This document shows positions 1 through 9,470 of a stretch of DNA of 64,000 nt, one piece after another. The stretch's first letter is position 1. The number at the start of each line of letters is the position of its first letter. The DNA is from AAA164-E04 sp964342825 (GTDB taxonomy: Bacteria; Verrucomicrobiota; Verrucomicrobiia; Limisphaerales; AAA164-E04): positions 1-64,000 of the forward strand of contig CAYFHO010000015.1 of assembly GCA_964342825.1 (NCBI GenBank). Direction: 5' to 3'. The position numbers were made by a program, and so were the translations under genes. The notes below the pieces were generated by a model that searched no databases, was not told the origin of the DNA, and saw only the letters and a program-made list of their open reading frames with translations.

Positions 1-115
1 CCACTGATTTACAACAACCGCACTTTTGTAACTTAACAAAAGTGACGAACTTGGGCTAAGCTAATTTTTCAATTCAATCTGGATAGTCATTGTTGCTCCA
101 AGTAAGATTATTTTC

Positions 116-1105
116 ATGAAAGAAAGCCAAACCACAGTATTACTTTATTACCATTTTACTCAAATTGATGATCCAGAATCATTGGCATCCCAACAACGTT
201 TCCTCTGTCAGAAACATGGATTGAAGGGTCGTATTCTTATTGCTCACGAGGGAATCAACGGAACCATTGCAGGTTCACATATAGGAACACAGGCATACCA
301 AGAAGCCATGGAAAACGATCCAAGATTCGATTCCATGGAATTCAAAATAAGCCATCACTCAGGTATGCCTTTTCCTAAACTGATGGTTAAAACGAGGCCT
401 GAGATTGTGACTTTAGGAGCAGGTGTTCCATTGGATACTGAAGAAGGCGGAATTCACCTTTCACCAACCGAATGGAAACGCATGATCGAGGAAGAAGATG
501 ATATTGTGCTCTTTGATACGCGTAATCGATATGAATCAGATATTGGTCGTTTCAAAGATGCCATATGCCCAAATACAGAAAACTTTAGGGACCTTCCCGC
601 AGTATTATCCGACTATGAGAAATATAAGGATAAAAAATTTCTCATGTATTGTACGGGTGGTATTCGCTGTGAGAAGGCAACCGTTCTTTTCAAAAAGGCC
701 GGCTTCAAAAATGTGTACCAACTACACGGTGGCATCGTCAATTACTGGAAAGAGGAAGGAAACAAACATTGGGAAGGTGATTGCTTTGTTTTTGATGAAC
801 GTATGTATCTCCAACCCCCTGGTGATGAAATAAAGGAAAATAGTATTGGGACTTGTGTGTATTCCGGCAAACCAACTCGTAATTTTATCAATTGCTTACA
901 CGATCCTTGCCATAAGTTATTTTTGATCCATCCGGATACACTTGTTGAGAACGAACTAAATAAATTTTGTCCATCATGTAGAGAAAGCGGAATCAACCTT
1001 GAAACAGCAATATACCCGGGTAGCCCCGCCATGCCTGTTCGTAAAACCCCCAAGAACCGGCGGAATCGTTTAAAAAGAAAACGTAAAACTGCAGAACAAT
1101 TGTGA
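116..1105 (+). CDS. trhO: tRNA uridine(34) hydroxylase TrhO (rhodanese-domain, YceA family)
   Basis: Cytoplasmic tRNA-modifying enzyme. The family uses oxygen to hydroxylate uridine 34 of certain tRNAs, the first step of 5-(carboxy)methoxyuridine formation. The 329-residue length fits the family. The N-terminal part (about residues 1-95) carries the HEGINGT signature near residues 44-50. The rhodanese domain (about 125-215) carries CTGGIRC with the expected catalytic Cys179 and the second Cys185. A Cys-rich part follows (CxxC near 285) and the tail is very basic. The ATG start is chosen because family conservation begins a few residues later. It is convergent with the polysaccharide pair on the minus strand. 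The family assignment is firm; activity is inferred from the family. Confidence 0.93.
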   Translation: MKESQTTVLLYYHFTQIDDPESLASQQRFLCQKHGLKGRILIAHEGINGTIAGSHIGTQAYQEAMENDPRFDSMEFKISHHSGMPFPKLMVKTRPEIVTLGAGVPLDTEEGGIHLSPTEWKRMIEEEDDIVLFDTRNRYESDIGRFKDAICPNTENFRDLPAVLSDYEKYKDKKFLMYCTGGIRCEKATVLFKKAGFKNVYQLHGGIVNYWKEEGNKHWEGDCFVFDERMYLQPPGDEIKENSIGTCVYSGKPTRNFINCLHDPCHKLFLIHPDTLVENELNKFCPSCRESGINLETAIYPGSPAMPVRKTPKNRRNRLKRKRKTAEQL

Positions 1106-1120
1106 CCCCAAAGAGCGGAT

Positions 1121-2041
1121 TTATTGCTTCTTCAATGTGCTGGCTTGAAGCAATACGGGTCTGGGTTTACTGGTCCAAAAGGAAAATCCCTTCAATCGAA
1201 AATGGTATCCAAGATCCAGGTCACGCAACCATTGATAAATGGATTCAGCGTGTTCGTCCTTGTGGTATGTGGTGACTGCGATCTGTGGGCGACTCGTTTT
1301 CAGAATTTGCTCAGCACCCTTTAATACATCAAAATCACTCCCTTCTGCATCAATCTTAATCAAATCATCTTTTGTTAATTTGATTTCATTTTCATCACAA
1401 AATGCATCAAGGCTAATGCACTGCACAGCTTCGGGATCATGGGCATTTGTTGGAACGACGATACCAGCGTCGGGTGAATTGGACTCTGCGAATTTAACAA
1501 ATCCAGATTTATCTAAAAGTGCTTTACAATGAACTGAAATGGAATCTGAAACCTGATTAAGTTCGGCTCCCTTCTCTAACAATTGAGCCATCTGGTTGTT
1601 TGGTTCAAAACAATGCGTGTGGACATTTGCTAGGTCTCTACCCATCCGAAAGGCAAACAGCCCTTCGCAGGCACCTATGTCGATAATCTGACGCGTATTG
1701 TGTAGAAGGATGGGATGTGTAGTATAGCAATGAGGATTTTTAATGCAAAATTCCTGTTCAGCCATGAAAAACAAATTGTTGTCCACAACTCCATTCCATA
1801 AAAAATCAATGTTTAGAGGTTTACAGTGTACTTTGGAAATTGTCTCACTTTTTGAATGATGATCTAATATTACTAAAGATCGTTTCAAACCCGATGCAGC
1901 CTCATTGTCATTGAGTCTTCCAGGCAATAAAACTCTACTTAGCTGCATACAAGCATCTGAAGCAGAAAACAATTTTGGATATTGCTTCATTTTCCTCCAA
2001 AACTGAAAACATTGAATCAAATTCGAAATCGGGTTTTTCAC
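1121..2041 (-). CDS. FkbM family SAM-dependent methyltransferase
   Basis: Probable sugar or polysaccharide O-methyltransferase. The central part has the FkbM pattern: DIGACEGLFAFRMG as the SAM-binding glycine loop, then CFEPN, a VQCISLDAF segment, and IKIDAEGSDFDVLKGA near the end. I place the start at the GTG at 2041. It overlaps the stop of the upstream flippase as GTGA and has an AAGGA ribosome site about six bases upstream. This gives about 306 residues. A longer in-frame start at 2209 would lie entirely inside the flippase gene and is unlikely. The translational coupling to a Wzx-like flippase suggests the substrate is an exported glycan, but that is inference. Confidence 0.85.
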   Translation of the reverse strand: MKNPISNLIQCFQFWRKMKQYPKLFSASDACMQLSRVLLPGRLNDNEAASGLKRSLVILDHHSKSETISKVHCKPLNIDFLWNGVVDNNLFFMAEQEFCIKNPHCYTTHPILLHNTRQIIDIGACEGLFAFRMGRDLANVHTHCFEPNNQMAQLLEKGAELNQVSDSISVHCKALLDKSGFVKFAESNSPDAGIVVPTNAHDPEAVQCISLDAFCDENEIKLTKDDLIKIDAEGSDFDVLKGAEQILKTSRPQIAVTTYHKDEHAESIYQWLRDLDLGYHFRLKGFSFWTSKPRPVLLQASTLKKQ

Positions 2042-3318
2042 AATTTTTCCTTTGCGTAATTTTGTTTCATAAAAACAAAAGCCACGATGCAGCATAAAAA
2101 CAAACCCAATTCCCCCCCAACATATAACAAAGTAGTGGCAGCCAAACCGTGTAATGGAACGAAATAAAAATGAAGGGCAACTGACAACAATACTGGTAGC
2201 AATGCACATTTCACAGCTACCCAGTCACGGTGATAAGCCAGCAAACTCCAAACTAATATACCACTTGTAAGCCCTAAAAATCTTCCAAATATCATGACAG
2301 CTAAAAATGGACCTCCCGATTGATAAATTTCTGCTGGAAAAAGTATTGGGTAATACCATGGATACAACCAATGCAGGATGGAACAAACGATAACTCCAAC
2401 CCCAATAACACCCATACATACGAGTGGGACACGCATAAAAAAATCATCCCGTTCCTTGCTCCAAACAACTATTCGGGTATATATAACGGATCCACCAAAT
2501 GCTAGAATGGCCTGAACAGCCATGGCTATCCTGGAAAGATTACCATATGAATCATCATGATGATTAAATTGTGAAGAGGTCGTTAAATTTTTAATACTCA
2601 GCATGCCAAAGGTAATCAAAGTATTATAAAGAAGTCCAAAAATCCAATTGGGCATTCCTTCAATCACCAAATCCCACAAATGCCTGACTTTATTTAAATT
2701 GATCAATTTAATATCAGGTTGCCTTTGAATATATACCCACGCTCCTGTCGTGATTAAAGCCTGTATGATACCCATAACCCACAAATCAGCCCCCATCATG
2801 ATTCCTGGCTTAAAAACTATTAGGAAATATATCGCTATAACAATTGATGTGATGGATTGAATCAAAGAAAACATCGGCATGCGTTGGAATCCTTGAAAAA
2901 CCCATTGGAAGTTCATTCCCAATACCATCAAATTTAAAATAGCTGCACACCACAACTGAAATTCATTTTCCGTTAAATCAGATAGAAAAAGGCTAATGAA
3001 CCAAAGAATGGAAATCCCTCCATAAAAAATCAGTCGAATAGTAAAAACATTTGAAATCAATTCATTAAACTTAAACGATTTAGAAGCCAAATGCCGAACA
3101 GCCACGATATCTAATCCAAACGTAAAGATGAATTGAAGATACTGAGCCGTTGCCAGTGCTTTATTTGATTCACCATTATACTCTCCCAAACAGTTAGCCA
3201 CATGAATGACTCCAACCATTTGAAATATCCTTGCTAGGATCTGGAGAACCATGGTTAATCCAAGATCTTTTAGAAGTTTTCCTTTAGAAAATTGGAGTAT
3301 TTTTTTGATGATTCCCAT
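2038..3318 (-). CDS. Wzx-like polysaccharide flippase (MOP superfamily)
   Basis: Integral membrane protein of 426 residues made almost wholly of hydrophobic segments (about 10-12 predicted membrane helices) separated by short charged loops. The N-terminus has the amphipathic KLLKDLGLTMVLQILARI stretch typical of oligosaccharide and lipid II flippases. Family members flip undecaprenyl-linked glycan units or teichoic-acid-type precursors across the inner membrane. It is coupled by a 4-base overlap to an FkbM methyltransferase. No glycosyltransferases or polymerase are seen nearby, so the glycan is unknown. The gene lies 99 bases downstream of the giant repeat protein, with a strong terminator between them, so it probably has its own promoter. 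Confidence 0.85.
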   Translation of the reverse strand: MGIIKKILQFSKGKLLKDLGLTMVLQILARIFQMVGVIHVANCLGEYNGESNKALATAQYLQFIFTFGLDIVAVRHLASKSFKFNELISNVFTIRLIFYGGISILWFISLFLSDLTENEFQLWCAAILNLMVLGMNFQWVFQGFQRMPMFSLIQSITSIVIAIYFLIVFKPGIMMGADLWVMGIIQALITTGAWVYIQRQPDIKLINLNKVRHLWDLVIEGMPNWIFGLLYNTLITFGMLSIKNLTTSSQFNHHDDSYGNLSRIAMAVQAILAFGGSVIYTRIVVWSKERDDFFMRVPLVCMGVIGVGVIVCSILHWLYPWYYPILFPAEIYQSGGPFLAVMIFGRFLGLTSGILVWSLLAYHRDWVAVKCALLPVLLSVALHFYFVPLHGLAATTLLYVGGELGLFLCCIVAFVFMKQNYAKEKL

Positions 3319-3357
3319 TCAACTTCAAGAATATTACTGAGGGTCGGCACAAAAAGA

Positions 3358-3382
3358 CCAGGGGCAGAAAATCTGCCCCTGG
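3358..3382 (-). terminator. Rho-independent terminator after the MBG-repeat gene
   Basis: An 11-base-pair perfect stem, CCAGGGGCAGA paired with TCTGCCCCTGG, with a 3-base loop. On the minus strand it is followed by TCTTTTT. It sits about 35 bases beyond the stop codon of the giant repeat gene and separates it from the flippase. Confidence 0.9.
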
Positions 3383-3417
3383 CTTGCATTGATAAAGTTA
3401 TGAAACGCTACGTAAGT

Positions 3418-6400
3418 TTACTTCACTTGGAAGAAACGTTGGTCTGCATCAGCTGCTGTGTTGAATGAACCTTTACCATTTTCATCAAGAACAATCTTGA
3501 CGATAGGCTTGAATTCACCATCTACAACGGAAGCTGAGTAGATGCTGAGTGATTGGAATGGGCTTCCAGATACACCCAAGTTGACAGATCCATCGTCGTT
3601 CAGAGAAGCTTCGGTTTGAGCTGCTCCCAAAGGAACTCCTGTTCCGCTAACTTCGAATGAACGAACTTTTTCTTCTGCAGGTAAGTAGAACTCATTACCA
3701 AGTTGTTGAGCAGTCAAAACCACTCGACCAGGTTGAGAAATGGTAAGCAAGTTACCATCAACAACAGCTCCACCACTTGCAACAGTGTATTTCACTGGTA
3801 ATCCGGAATCAGATGTTGCGCTGAGAACCAGGATCACTGGGTTTCCACTTATGGACAAGTTTGGAATAGCCGGGAAGGTGATCACCTGCGGTGATTTACC
3901 AACCGTAAACGTCGCCGTTGTGCTACCTGAGAGGTTACGATCCACAATTGTCGCTTTCACTTCATAATCACCAGTGGTGGTTGGCAGATCCAAGCTACCG
4001 TTATAGGTAATTTGGAAGCCAAGGCCAGCAGGGTTGGTGGTCACTTGTGGAGCTTGAATATTGGTCCAAGGACTTAACAAGGTTCCAGGAACGAAGCTAA
4101 TCGTTGCTGTGTTGGCCTTCTCAATGATGAACTTCGCTTCTGCAGATCCACTGAACAGTGCATCTTCGATAATTGCCAAGACTTCATACGTTCCAGCCTC
4201 ATGTGGAACCATGGGGTTCTTGTTGTAGGTTACATTCACCTTCAAACCAGCAGGGGTTGTGGTAATCTTTGGACTTAACGGGTTACCAGTATAAGTTTTG
4301 ACCAAGTCAGTAATACTGATAGTTGCAGCCGACAAGATCTTCAACTTACCTTCAGCACTACCCTTGTAGTTATTATCCACCACTGTGACACCTACAGTAT
4401 AAGTACCAACTTTGACTGGAGGAGTCAGGAACGTATCGTAACGAACTTCAGTTGTTAATCCTGCAGGAGTTGTCTGAACTGCCACCATCTTGGCGTTTCC
4501 ATCGAAGACTTGTTGCAATTTGGATAGTGCAATCTGTGCTGTTGCTTTCTCGATGATAAACACCCCTTGAACTGATCCAGAGTAATTTGGATCGGTGATG
4601 GCTACATCCAAGGTATAGGTTCCTGCATTGGTAGGTCCTCCGGGATTTCCATTATAGGTGCTGCTCACAGCGACACCGGCTGGTGTCGTTGTAATGGTAG
4701 CTGCCTTAGGATTGCCGTCGTATACCTGGGTCATATTACCCAAGGTAATGGTTGCCGGAGCTGGATTGATCACCAAAGTGGTGTTCAAGGTGCCTTGCCA
4801 ATTTGGATCATTAACGACAACTTCCACATTGTAACTGCCAGCACTGACAGGAACTGCTGCTCCACCGTCGTATGTGACAATGGTGTTCAAACCTGCAGGT
4901 GTGGTTGTCACAGTCACAGGTTTCGCCGTTCCGTCATACACTTGAATGTTATTGGCCACATTGATAGTTGCAACTGCTTTTCCAACCAACAGAGTTCCTG
5001 TTGTGTGGGTTACAGTGTAATTTGGACCAAATGCTCCATTGGCGAATATGGTGTAGCTACCTGGTGACAGAGTTGCAATATCAACTTGTGGGTTGAGGAA
5101 AGCAAAACCAGCACTTTGCAGGTTTTCTGCTGTTTCACCTGGAGCCAAGTTCATGTATTCAACAGTCAACGGCACATTGTTACCAAATGTCGTCGCAACG
5201 TCGCTTGCTTTAACAGTTAATGGACGACGAGCAATTGGCATCACACTTGGAATGTGATTGATGATATAATTACTTGCCGCACCCAATTGACCAAATGTGG
5301 TCACTGCAGGACTGTTACCAACGGTGAAGCCAGCCTGTGGGTTATTTTGGTTAGGCAGAATTGCAACCACAGGTTGAGTTCCTCCGTTGACTGGGTTGAA
5401 TACACTTGCATCATCCCCGTTAACGAAGTTGTTGATCACATTATTACCTGCAACAGTTCCAAAGACCAGTTCGGTCACTTGAATACGTGGCAATGGATCA
5501 CCATAGACGTAGTTGTTGATCGCAGGAACGCGAACATCCAACGGTGCACGATTTACAGTAAGTGTAACCGTGGCAGTGGCTGACAGGAATGCGTTCTGTC
5601 GATCAGGATGGGGCACGTAGGTCACGTGCAAGGTGTGATTACCAGCAGGCAAGATTTTTCCTGAAGCAAGATCACCATTTCCATCACCAACACGGTAAGT
5701 AAACGTACCAGCGGGATTGTTACCAATCAGCGGGGGGTTGGTTACAGCTGCATTCAACTCGTTGTTACCAATCGCCTGACCATAAGTCAGAACGCTGTTA
5801 GCCCAAACAATAGTTGGAACTGCCTTGCCCACACTGTAGGTGGCAGATGAATTAGTTCCTAAAACATAGTTGTTTCCGATGGTTAGACCATCTCCATCGT
5901 TTGGATCTGTATCCAAAATGGTGTTGATGGTAAAATCGGCTTCCACCGTGTTGGAGAAGTTAGGCACGGTAAATGTTGGGAAACTATGAGCGTTGAAAAC
6001 ACGTCCCAACAAATTCAAGTTGATCACAGAAGCTGGCAAACCTGAATTGACGTTATTGTAGGTAGTTCCTCCAATTACGATTTGATTTGCACCGTGAGCC
6101 GTCTGAATTTGTGCGGCCGAAAGCTCAACACCGTTCAAGACAGCGGCTTCAGCTTTCAATCCTGACAATTTCAAAGTAAGGGTTGCTTGACCTTGGCCAA
6201 CCGCACTTCCTTTGTTCACAGTTTCAATATTTACCGTAGCAGGTGTTACAAATATTCGGTTTGCATCACCTGAACTGAGGCGAATCGTGTAGTTGACGAG
6301 TCGGCCAAAGGTATCATCGTATTCAGCTGTGATGAAGTACTCCCCTACTGGACTACCTTTGACGGCATCAGTTTTAAAGGTAGTTACGATTCCGTCTGCA

Positions 6401-8889
6401 TCCAAGAAACCACCATTGGCTTCGTCAGCAGTACCAGTGATAGATGGCATATCATCACCGAACACCATTGTGAAACCTTGAGGAATCACATCTGCATTTC
6501 TTCTTACAACATTAATAAAACGTGTTGCAGTCGAAGATGCAAAATTTGGCGAACTTGGGGTGAACGTCGCGGTAACATTGCGGCCAGGAACTGTTAATGC
6601 CCTGCGATCATTTATATTGACGCTGTAAGTAATAGTTCCTGCAACTCCGGCTGGTCCAGCTGCATTTGTGTTAGGGGTATTTCCAAGAGCAGTCCCGTAG
6701 GTAACCCATTTGGACTGGTCGTTGCCAGCAGCCTCTGGATTCCAAGTAACTGCTGTGGGCGCTGGAGTGATGGTATACTTACCTGATACATAATTGAATG
6801 CATAATTTGCCGAAACACCACCTGAAGGAATGATTGGATAATCACCCACAGAAGTTCCGGCATTCGTAGGATCTGCTACAGTGGGTTGAGTACCCAAATT
6901 ATTAGCTGCATTTTCTCCGGCTATGAACCCATCATATGTAACTGCATTTGCTGCAAATCCACCAGGGTGATTTCCAAACACACGTGTTTGATCATTAGCC
7001 GTTACCTTCAAGTTTTTCTTAGCAACGGTGAAGTTGATAGAGAAAGTTCCAGGACCAAATGCAACACCCTGACCAGCATTAGGAGTGAATGTTGCCGTAA
7101 TAATCCATGTACCAGCATTTGGAAGAACTTGTCCAGCCACCAACGGGATGGCTGCGTTGTTTCCAAATTTTGCAGTATAAGTAATCACACCCTGCAATGG
7201 AACTGGGTTATTGTTTTGAATAATGGTCGTGGTACCTTGAGCATTTAAGTGTTTCACCGCATCAAACGCGTCTCCATAAGTAAGGGTTGTGGTTTGGGGC
7301 GTCCAACCTACTTGCGCTGGCTGCAACGTAACAGTTAATGTTCCTGTCTGTAATGCTATTGCATAATTTGCTGCTGTAGGCAGATTTGCAGGATTAAAAA
7401 TAATGGCACCCGCGTAGGTACCAACCGCCAAAGTTGCTCCATTCTGACCATCATTGATACCAGGATGAGTTACCGTATCATATTGTAATGGAGGAGGAAA
7501 TGGTGTAACCACAGCACCAGGAGTCTCCCCAAATTTGAATTGTCCAGGATTTGGAAATTCTATTTGAAGTTGCTCAATACCAGGTAAGGGCACTGCGGTA
7601 ATCTTGGTTCGATCCGATGCCTTGATTGTGAGCGGTGCTGGATTAACGGTCAGCGTGTCGTTTACACGAACGATGGTGAAGTTACCACCAAATGTAGTAC
7701 CACCTGACGTTGTCACAGCATGAGGCGAGTTTGCCACGCCTGCATTTGCAGCGGGAACATTCAGGGTAACGGGAGCCGTTAGAACGCCTGCCGCTGTGTT
7801 GAGAGCATTTCCGTTCTGGTTAACATTTGGAATATCGAAAGTTACACCACCTGGGGTAGCAATCGTATATGTCGCACCAAATGCAGGCAATGCATCACCG
7901 TAGGTAATAGCGGAACCACCGCCAGGAGTTACCATTATGTTTAATGGACGGCGAAGGACGTTGTATTTCCCGTTATTGATCTGCACGTTGTAGTTGTCCA
8001 AAATATCTTGAACAATTTCTGTCAGATCGACAGTGATGTCGTACGCCCCAACAGGTGATGAAACGGTTACAGCATGGACTTGGCTGACTTGAACACTGTT
8101 GTGGTCATTGTTCTCCCAACCGATACCTGTTCCGGCTCCCCCACCCAATCCGTAAGGACCACCGCTGAGTGGTGCAATATTAATTGCGTTGGGAGTAGGA
8201 GTTTCACCGTATAACTTATTCGAGTCTGCAAGTGAGAATACCAACAACTTTTTAGTAACGGTCATAGTCCCGTTAACGGTTGTAATGGTATAGTTACTAG
8301 CTGTTGGAGCGACTGCGAATGTAACAGGACGTGAAGTTCCTGCTTTGGTTGTGGCATCTGCATTAACATTTAGAGTTGGTAGTACGGACAACGCATTTCC
8401 AGCATTGTCAGTGATCGCCCCATTGTTAACGAAACCTGAATATGTTACTTGGCCGGCGTTTAAACCGTTTTTGAACGCGACGACGGCCGCACCGTATTGA
8501 GGAGTTGCACTTGGTGCTGTAGCCGTCAATGGTGCTTTGGTAACATTGATAAAAACTGTCTTTTCAACAAGACCACCAGGAACACCCTGCCCTGCATTAG
8601 GTATGAAGGTGACTTTGAGAGCTTGTTGATTTCCGGCATTCAAGAAGGTGCCGGCCGATGGGGTATAAATCACATTACCCTGCAATTGTGCTCCGGTATC
8701 TGAATTTGTGAATGTCGCGTTCAGCTGAGCATTGCCCAGTGCCGTCCCATAAACAATATCCGGCGGATTATTCCAGTTTATTTGTGCAGTCTGCGCAAAC
8801 ATCTGGACCACACTGGCGAGTGTGGCAACAAAGGCCGCCAGATAAATCCGGCAACCGCCTGATGGTTTTAGTTTCATAACTCTATTCAT
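3418..8889 (-). CDS. Giant secreted MBG/YDG-repeat protein
   Basis: A 1,823-residue secreted protein. After a basic N-terminus there is a hydrophobic signal segment (about residues 14-32) ending in FAQT. The body is a chain of immunoglobulin-like MBG/YDG modules, recognisable from repeated strings such as YGTALGN, VYGDPLP, APLTIKASD and NYTI..GTLTV. The last third (about residues 1305-1665, near bases 3895-4977) is five successive units of about 72 residues, each with a YDG or YTG-like start and a TTPAG motif. A short C-terminal region (about 1666-1823) ends in FFQVK, a type of tail common in secreted Verrucomicrobial proteins. No enzymatic domain is seen. Likely role: an extended cell-surface or adhesive fibre (inference). 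ATG at 8889 is used; ATG at 8877 is equally possible. Confidence 0.9.
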   Translation of the reverse strand: MNRVMKLKPSGGCRIYLAAFVATLASVVQMFAQTAQINWNNPPDIVYGTALGNAQLNATFTNSDTGAQLQGNVIYTPSAGTFLNAGNQQALKVTFIPNAGQGVPGGLVEKTVFINVTKAPLTATAPSATPQYGAAVVAFKNGLNAGQVTYSGFVNNGAITDNAGNALSVLPTLNVNADATTKAGTSRPVTFAVAPTASNYTITTVNGTMTVTKKLLVFSLADSNKLYGETPTPNAINIAPLSGGPYGLGGGAGTGIGWENNDHNSVQVSQVHAVTVSSPVGAYDITVDLTEIVQDILDNYNVQINNGKYNVLRRPLNIMVTPGGGSAITYGDALPAFGATYTIATPGGVTFDIPNVNQNGNALNTAAGVLTAPVTLNVPAANAGVANSPHAVTTSGGTTFGGNFTIVRVNDTLTVNPAPLTIKASDRTKITAVPLPGIEQLQIEFPNPGQFKFGETPGAVVTPFPPPLQYDTVTHPGINDGQNGATLAVGTYAGAIIFNPANLPTAANYAIALQTGTLTVTLQPAQVGWTPQTTTLTYGDAFDAVKHLNAQGTTTIIQNNNPVPLQGVITYTAKFGNNAAIPLVAGQVLPNAGTWIITATFTPNAGQGVAFGPGTFSINFTVAKKNLKVTANDQTRVFGNHPGGFAANAVTYDGFIAGENAANNLGTQPTVADPTNAGTSVGDYPIIPSGGVSANYAFNYVSGKYTITPAPTAVTWNPEAAGNDQSKWVTYGTALGNTPNTNAAGPAGVAGTITYSVNINDRRALTVPGRNVTATFTPSSPNFASSTATRFINVVRRNADVIPQGFTMVFGDDMPSITGTADEANGGFLDADGIVTTFKTDAVKGSPVGEYFITAEYDDTFGRLVNYTIRLSSGDANRIFVTPATVNIETVNKGSAVGQGQATLTLKLSGLKAEAAVLNGVELSAAQIQTAHGANQIVIGGTTYNNVNSGLPASVINLNLLGRVFNAHSFPTFTVPNFSNTVEADFTINTILDTDPNDGDGLTIGNNYVLGTNSSATYSVGKAVPTIVWANSVLTYGQAIGNNELNAAVTNPPLIGNNPAGTFTYRVGDGNGDLASGKILPAGNHTLHVTYVPHPDRQNAFLSATATVTLTVNRAPLDVRVPAINNYVYGDPLPRIQVTELVFGTVAGNNVINNFVNGDDASVFNPVNGGTQPVVAILPNQNNPQAGFTVGNSPAVTTFGQLGAASNYIINHIPSVMPIARRPLTVKASDVATTFGNNVPLTVEYMNLAPGETAENLQSAGFAFLNPQVDIATLSPGSYTIFANGAFGPNYTVTHTTGTLLVGKAVATINVANNIQVYDGTAKPVTVTTTPAGLNTIVTYDGGAAVPVSAGSYNVEVVVNDPNWQGTLNTTLVINPAPATITLGNMTQVYDGNPKAATITTTPAGVAVSSTYNGNPGGPTNAGTYTLDVAITDPNYSGSVQGVFIIEKATAQIALSKLQQVFDGNAKMVAVQTTPAGLTTEVRYDTFLTPPVKVGTYTVGVTVVDNNYKGSAEGKLKILSAATISITDLVKTYTGNPLSPKITTTPAGLKVNVTYNKNPMVPHEAGTYEVLAIIEDALFSGSAEAKFIIEKANTATISFVPGTLLSPWTNIQAPQVTTNPAGLGFQITYNGSLDLPTTTGDYEVKATIVDRNLSGSTTATFTVGKSPQVITFPAIPNLSISGNPVILVLSATSDSGLPVKYTVASGGAVVDGNLLTISQPGRVVLTAQQLGNEFYLPAEEKVRSFEVSGTGVPLGAAQTEASLNDDGSVNLGVSGSPFQSLSIYSASVVDGEFKPIVKIVLDENGKGSFNTAADADQRFFQVK
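3895..4977 (-). repeat. Five tandem ~72-residue MBG units encoded in DNA
   Basis: This part of the giant gene encodes five in-register modules, each containing a TTPAG or TNPAG motif, a following TYDG/TYNG-like strand, an AGTY or AGSY turn, and a D-N/P-x-x-G strand. The modules are diverged at protein level, so this is an old tandem expansion and not a recent DNA duplication. Boundaries are estimated by counting residues back from the stop codon. Confidence 0.75.
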
Positions 8890-9425
8890 GTGTTAGTACG
8901 TGCGTTTTCCCAATAAAATTGGAACTCAATCTGCATCACTTCAAGCAAATCGTCAAATGAATTCTAATCAAAATACCTAAAAACAGGCACATCAGACGAC
9001 AGGATGCCTTATCACAATACATCAATTTAAGGAAAAAGCAAAATTCAGGCCAGATTTATTTATATTCTTTAAAAACCTTGCCTCTTGTAAATGGAATTTT
9101 TATCTCAGTGGTGGTATTTGACTTTGTTTCTTTGTCGTTGATTTTTAAATAACCAACATTTCTTAATTATATTTTGTGAAGATTCTTTAATTGAATTGTA
9201 AACATTTTGCGATTTCCGCTTTTTGACCAGATATTCAAATAGCCTTACTTATTTCAGAGGTAATTCTTGTTACCCTGATATCTTCGCCCCCTTTTCAACC
9301 GCTGAAAACTCAAAATGAAATAACTTATGTTGATTGAATTTGACTTGGTATATTCGAATTTAATTAATTCACATTGCAGTATTATGTTCACATATTTTTT
9401 AAACGCAATGTCGTACACAAAAAAA
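8890..9425. other. Long AT-rich intergenic region upstream of the giant gene
   Basis: No credible gene is seen in this stretch of more than 500 bases. It should hold the promoter and 5' leader of the giant repeat gene on the minus strand. Two small inverted repeats are visible: CCAAT-AAA-ATTGG at 8910-8922, within about 35 bases of the start codon, and GGTAA-TTCTTG-TTACC at 9259-9274. Either could be an operator or a leader hairpin, but neither is strong. The base composition is clearly more AT-rich than the flanking genes. Confidence 0.5.
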
Positions 9426-9447
9426 GCCCATCTAATTAAAGATGGGC
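9421..9447 (-). terminator. Rho-independent terminator after the small secreted-protein gene
   Basis: An 8-base-pair perfect stem (GCCCATCT at 9426-9433 with AGATGGGC at 9440-9447), a 6-base loop, and a run of T residues on the minus strand immediately after it. It lies about 24 bases beyond the stop codon of the gene at 9471-10142. Confidence 0.88.
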
Positions 9448-9470
9448 CTTCTCGTGATTAGAAAAGAAAA

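Noticed and set aside
21..44. CACTTTTGT-N6-ACAAAAGTG hairpin near the left edge
   Set aside because: Stem is AT-rich and no T-run follows; it could be a terminator of a gene left of the window, but this cannot be shown.
3895..4977. CRISPR-like regularity
   Set aside because: The spacing comes from coding repeats of MBG units with diverged DNA; there are no identical direct repeats with unique spacers.
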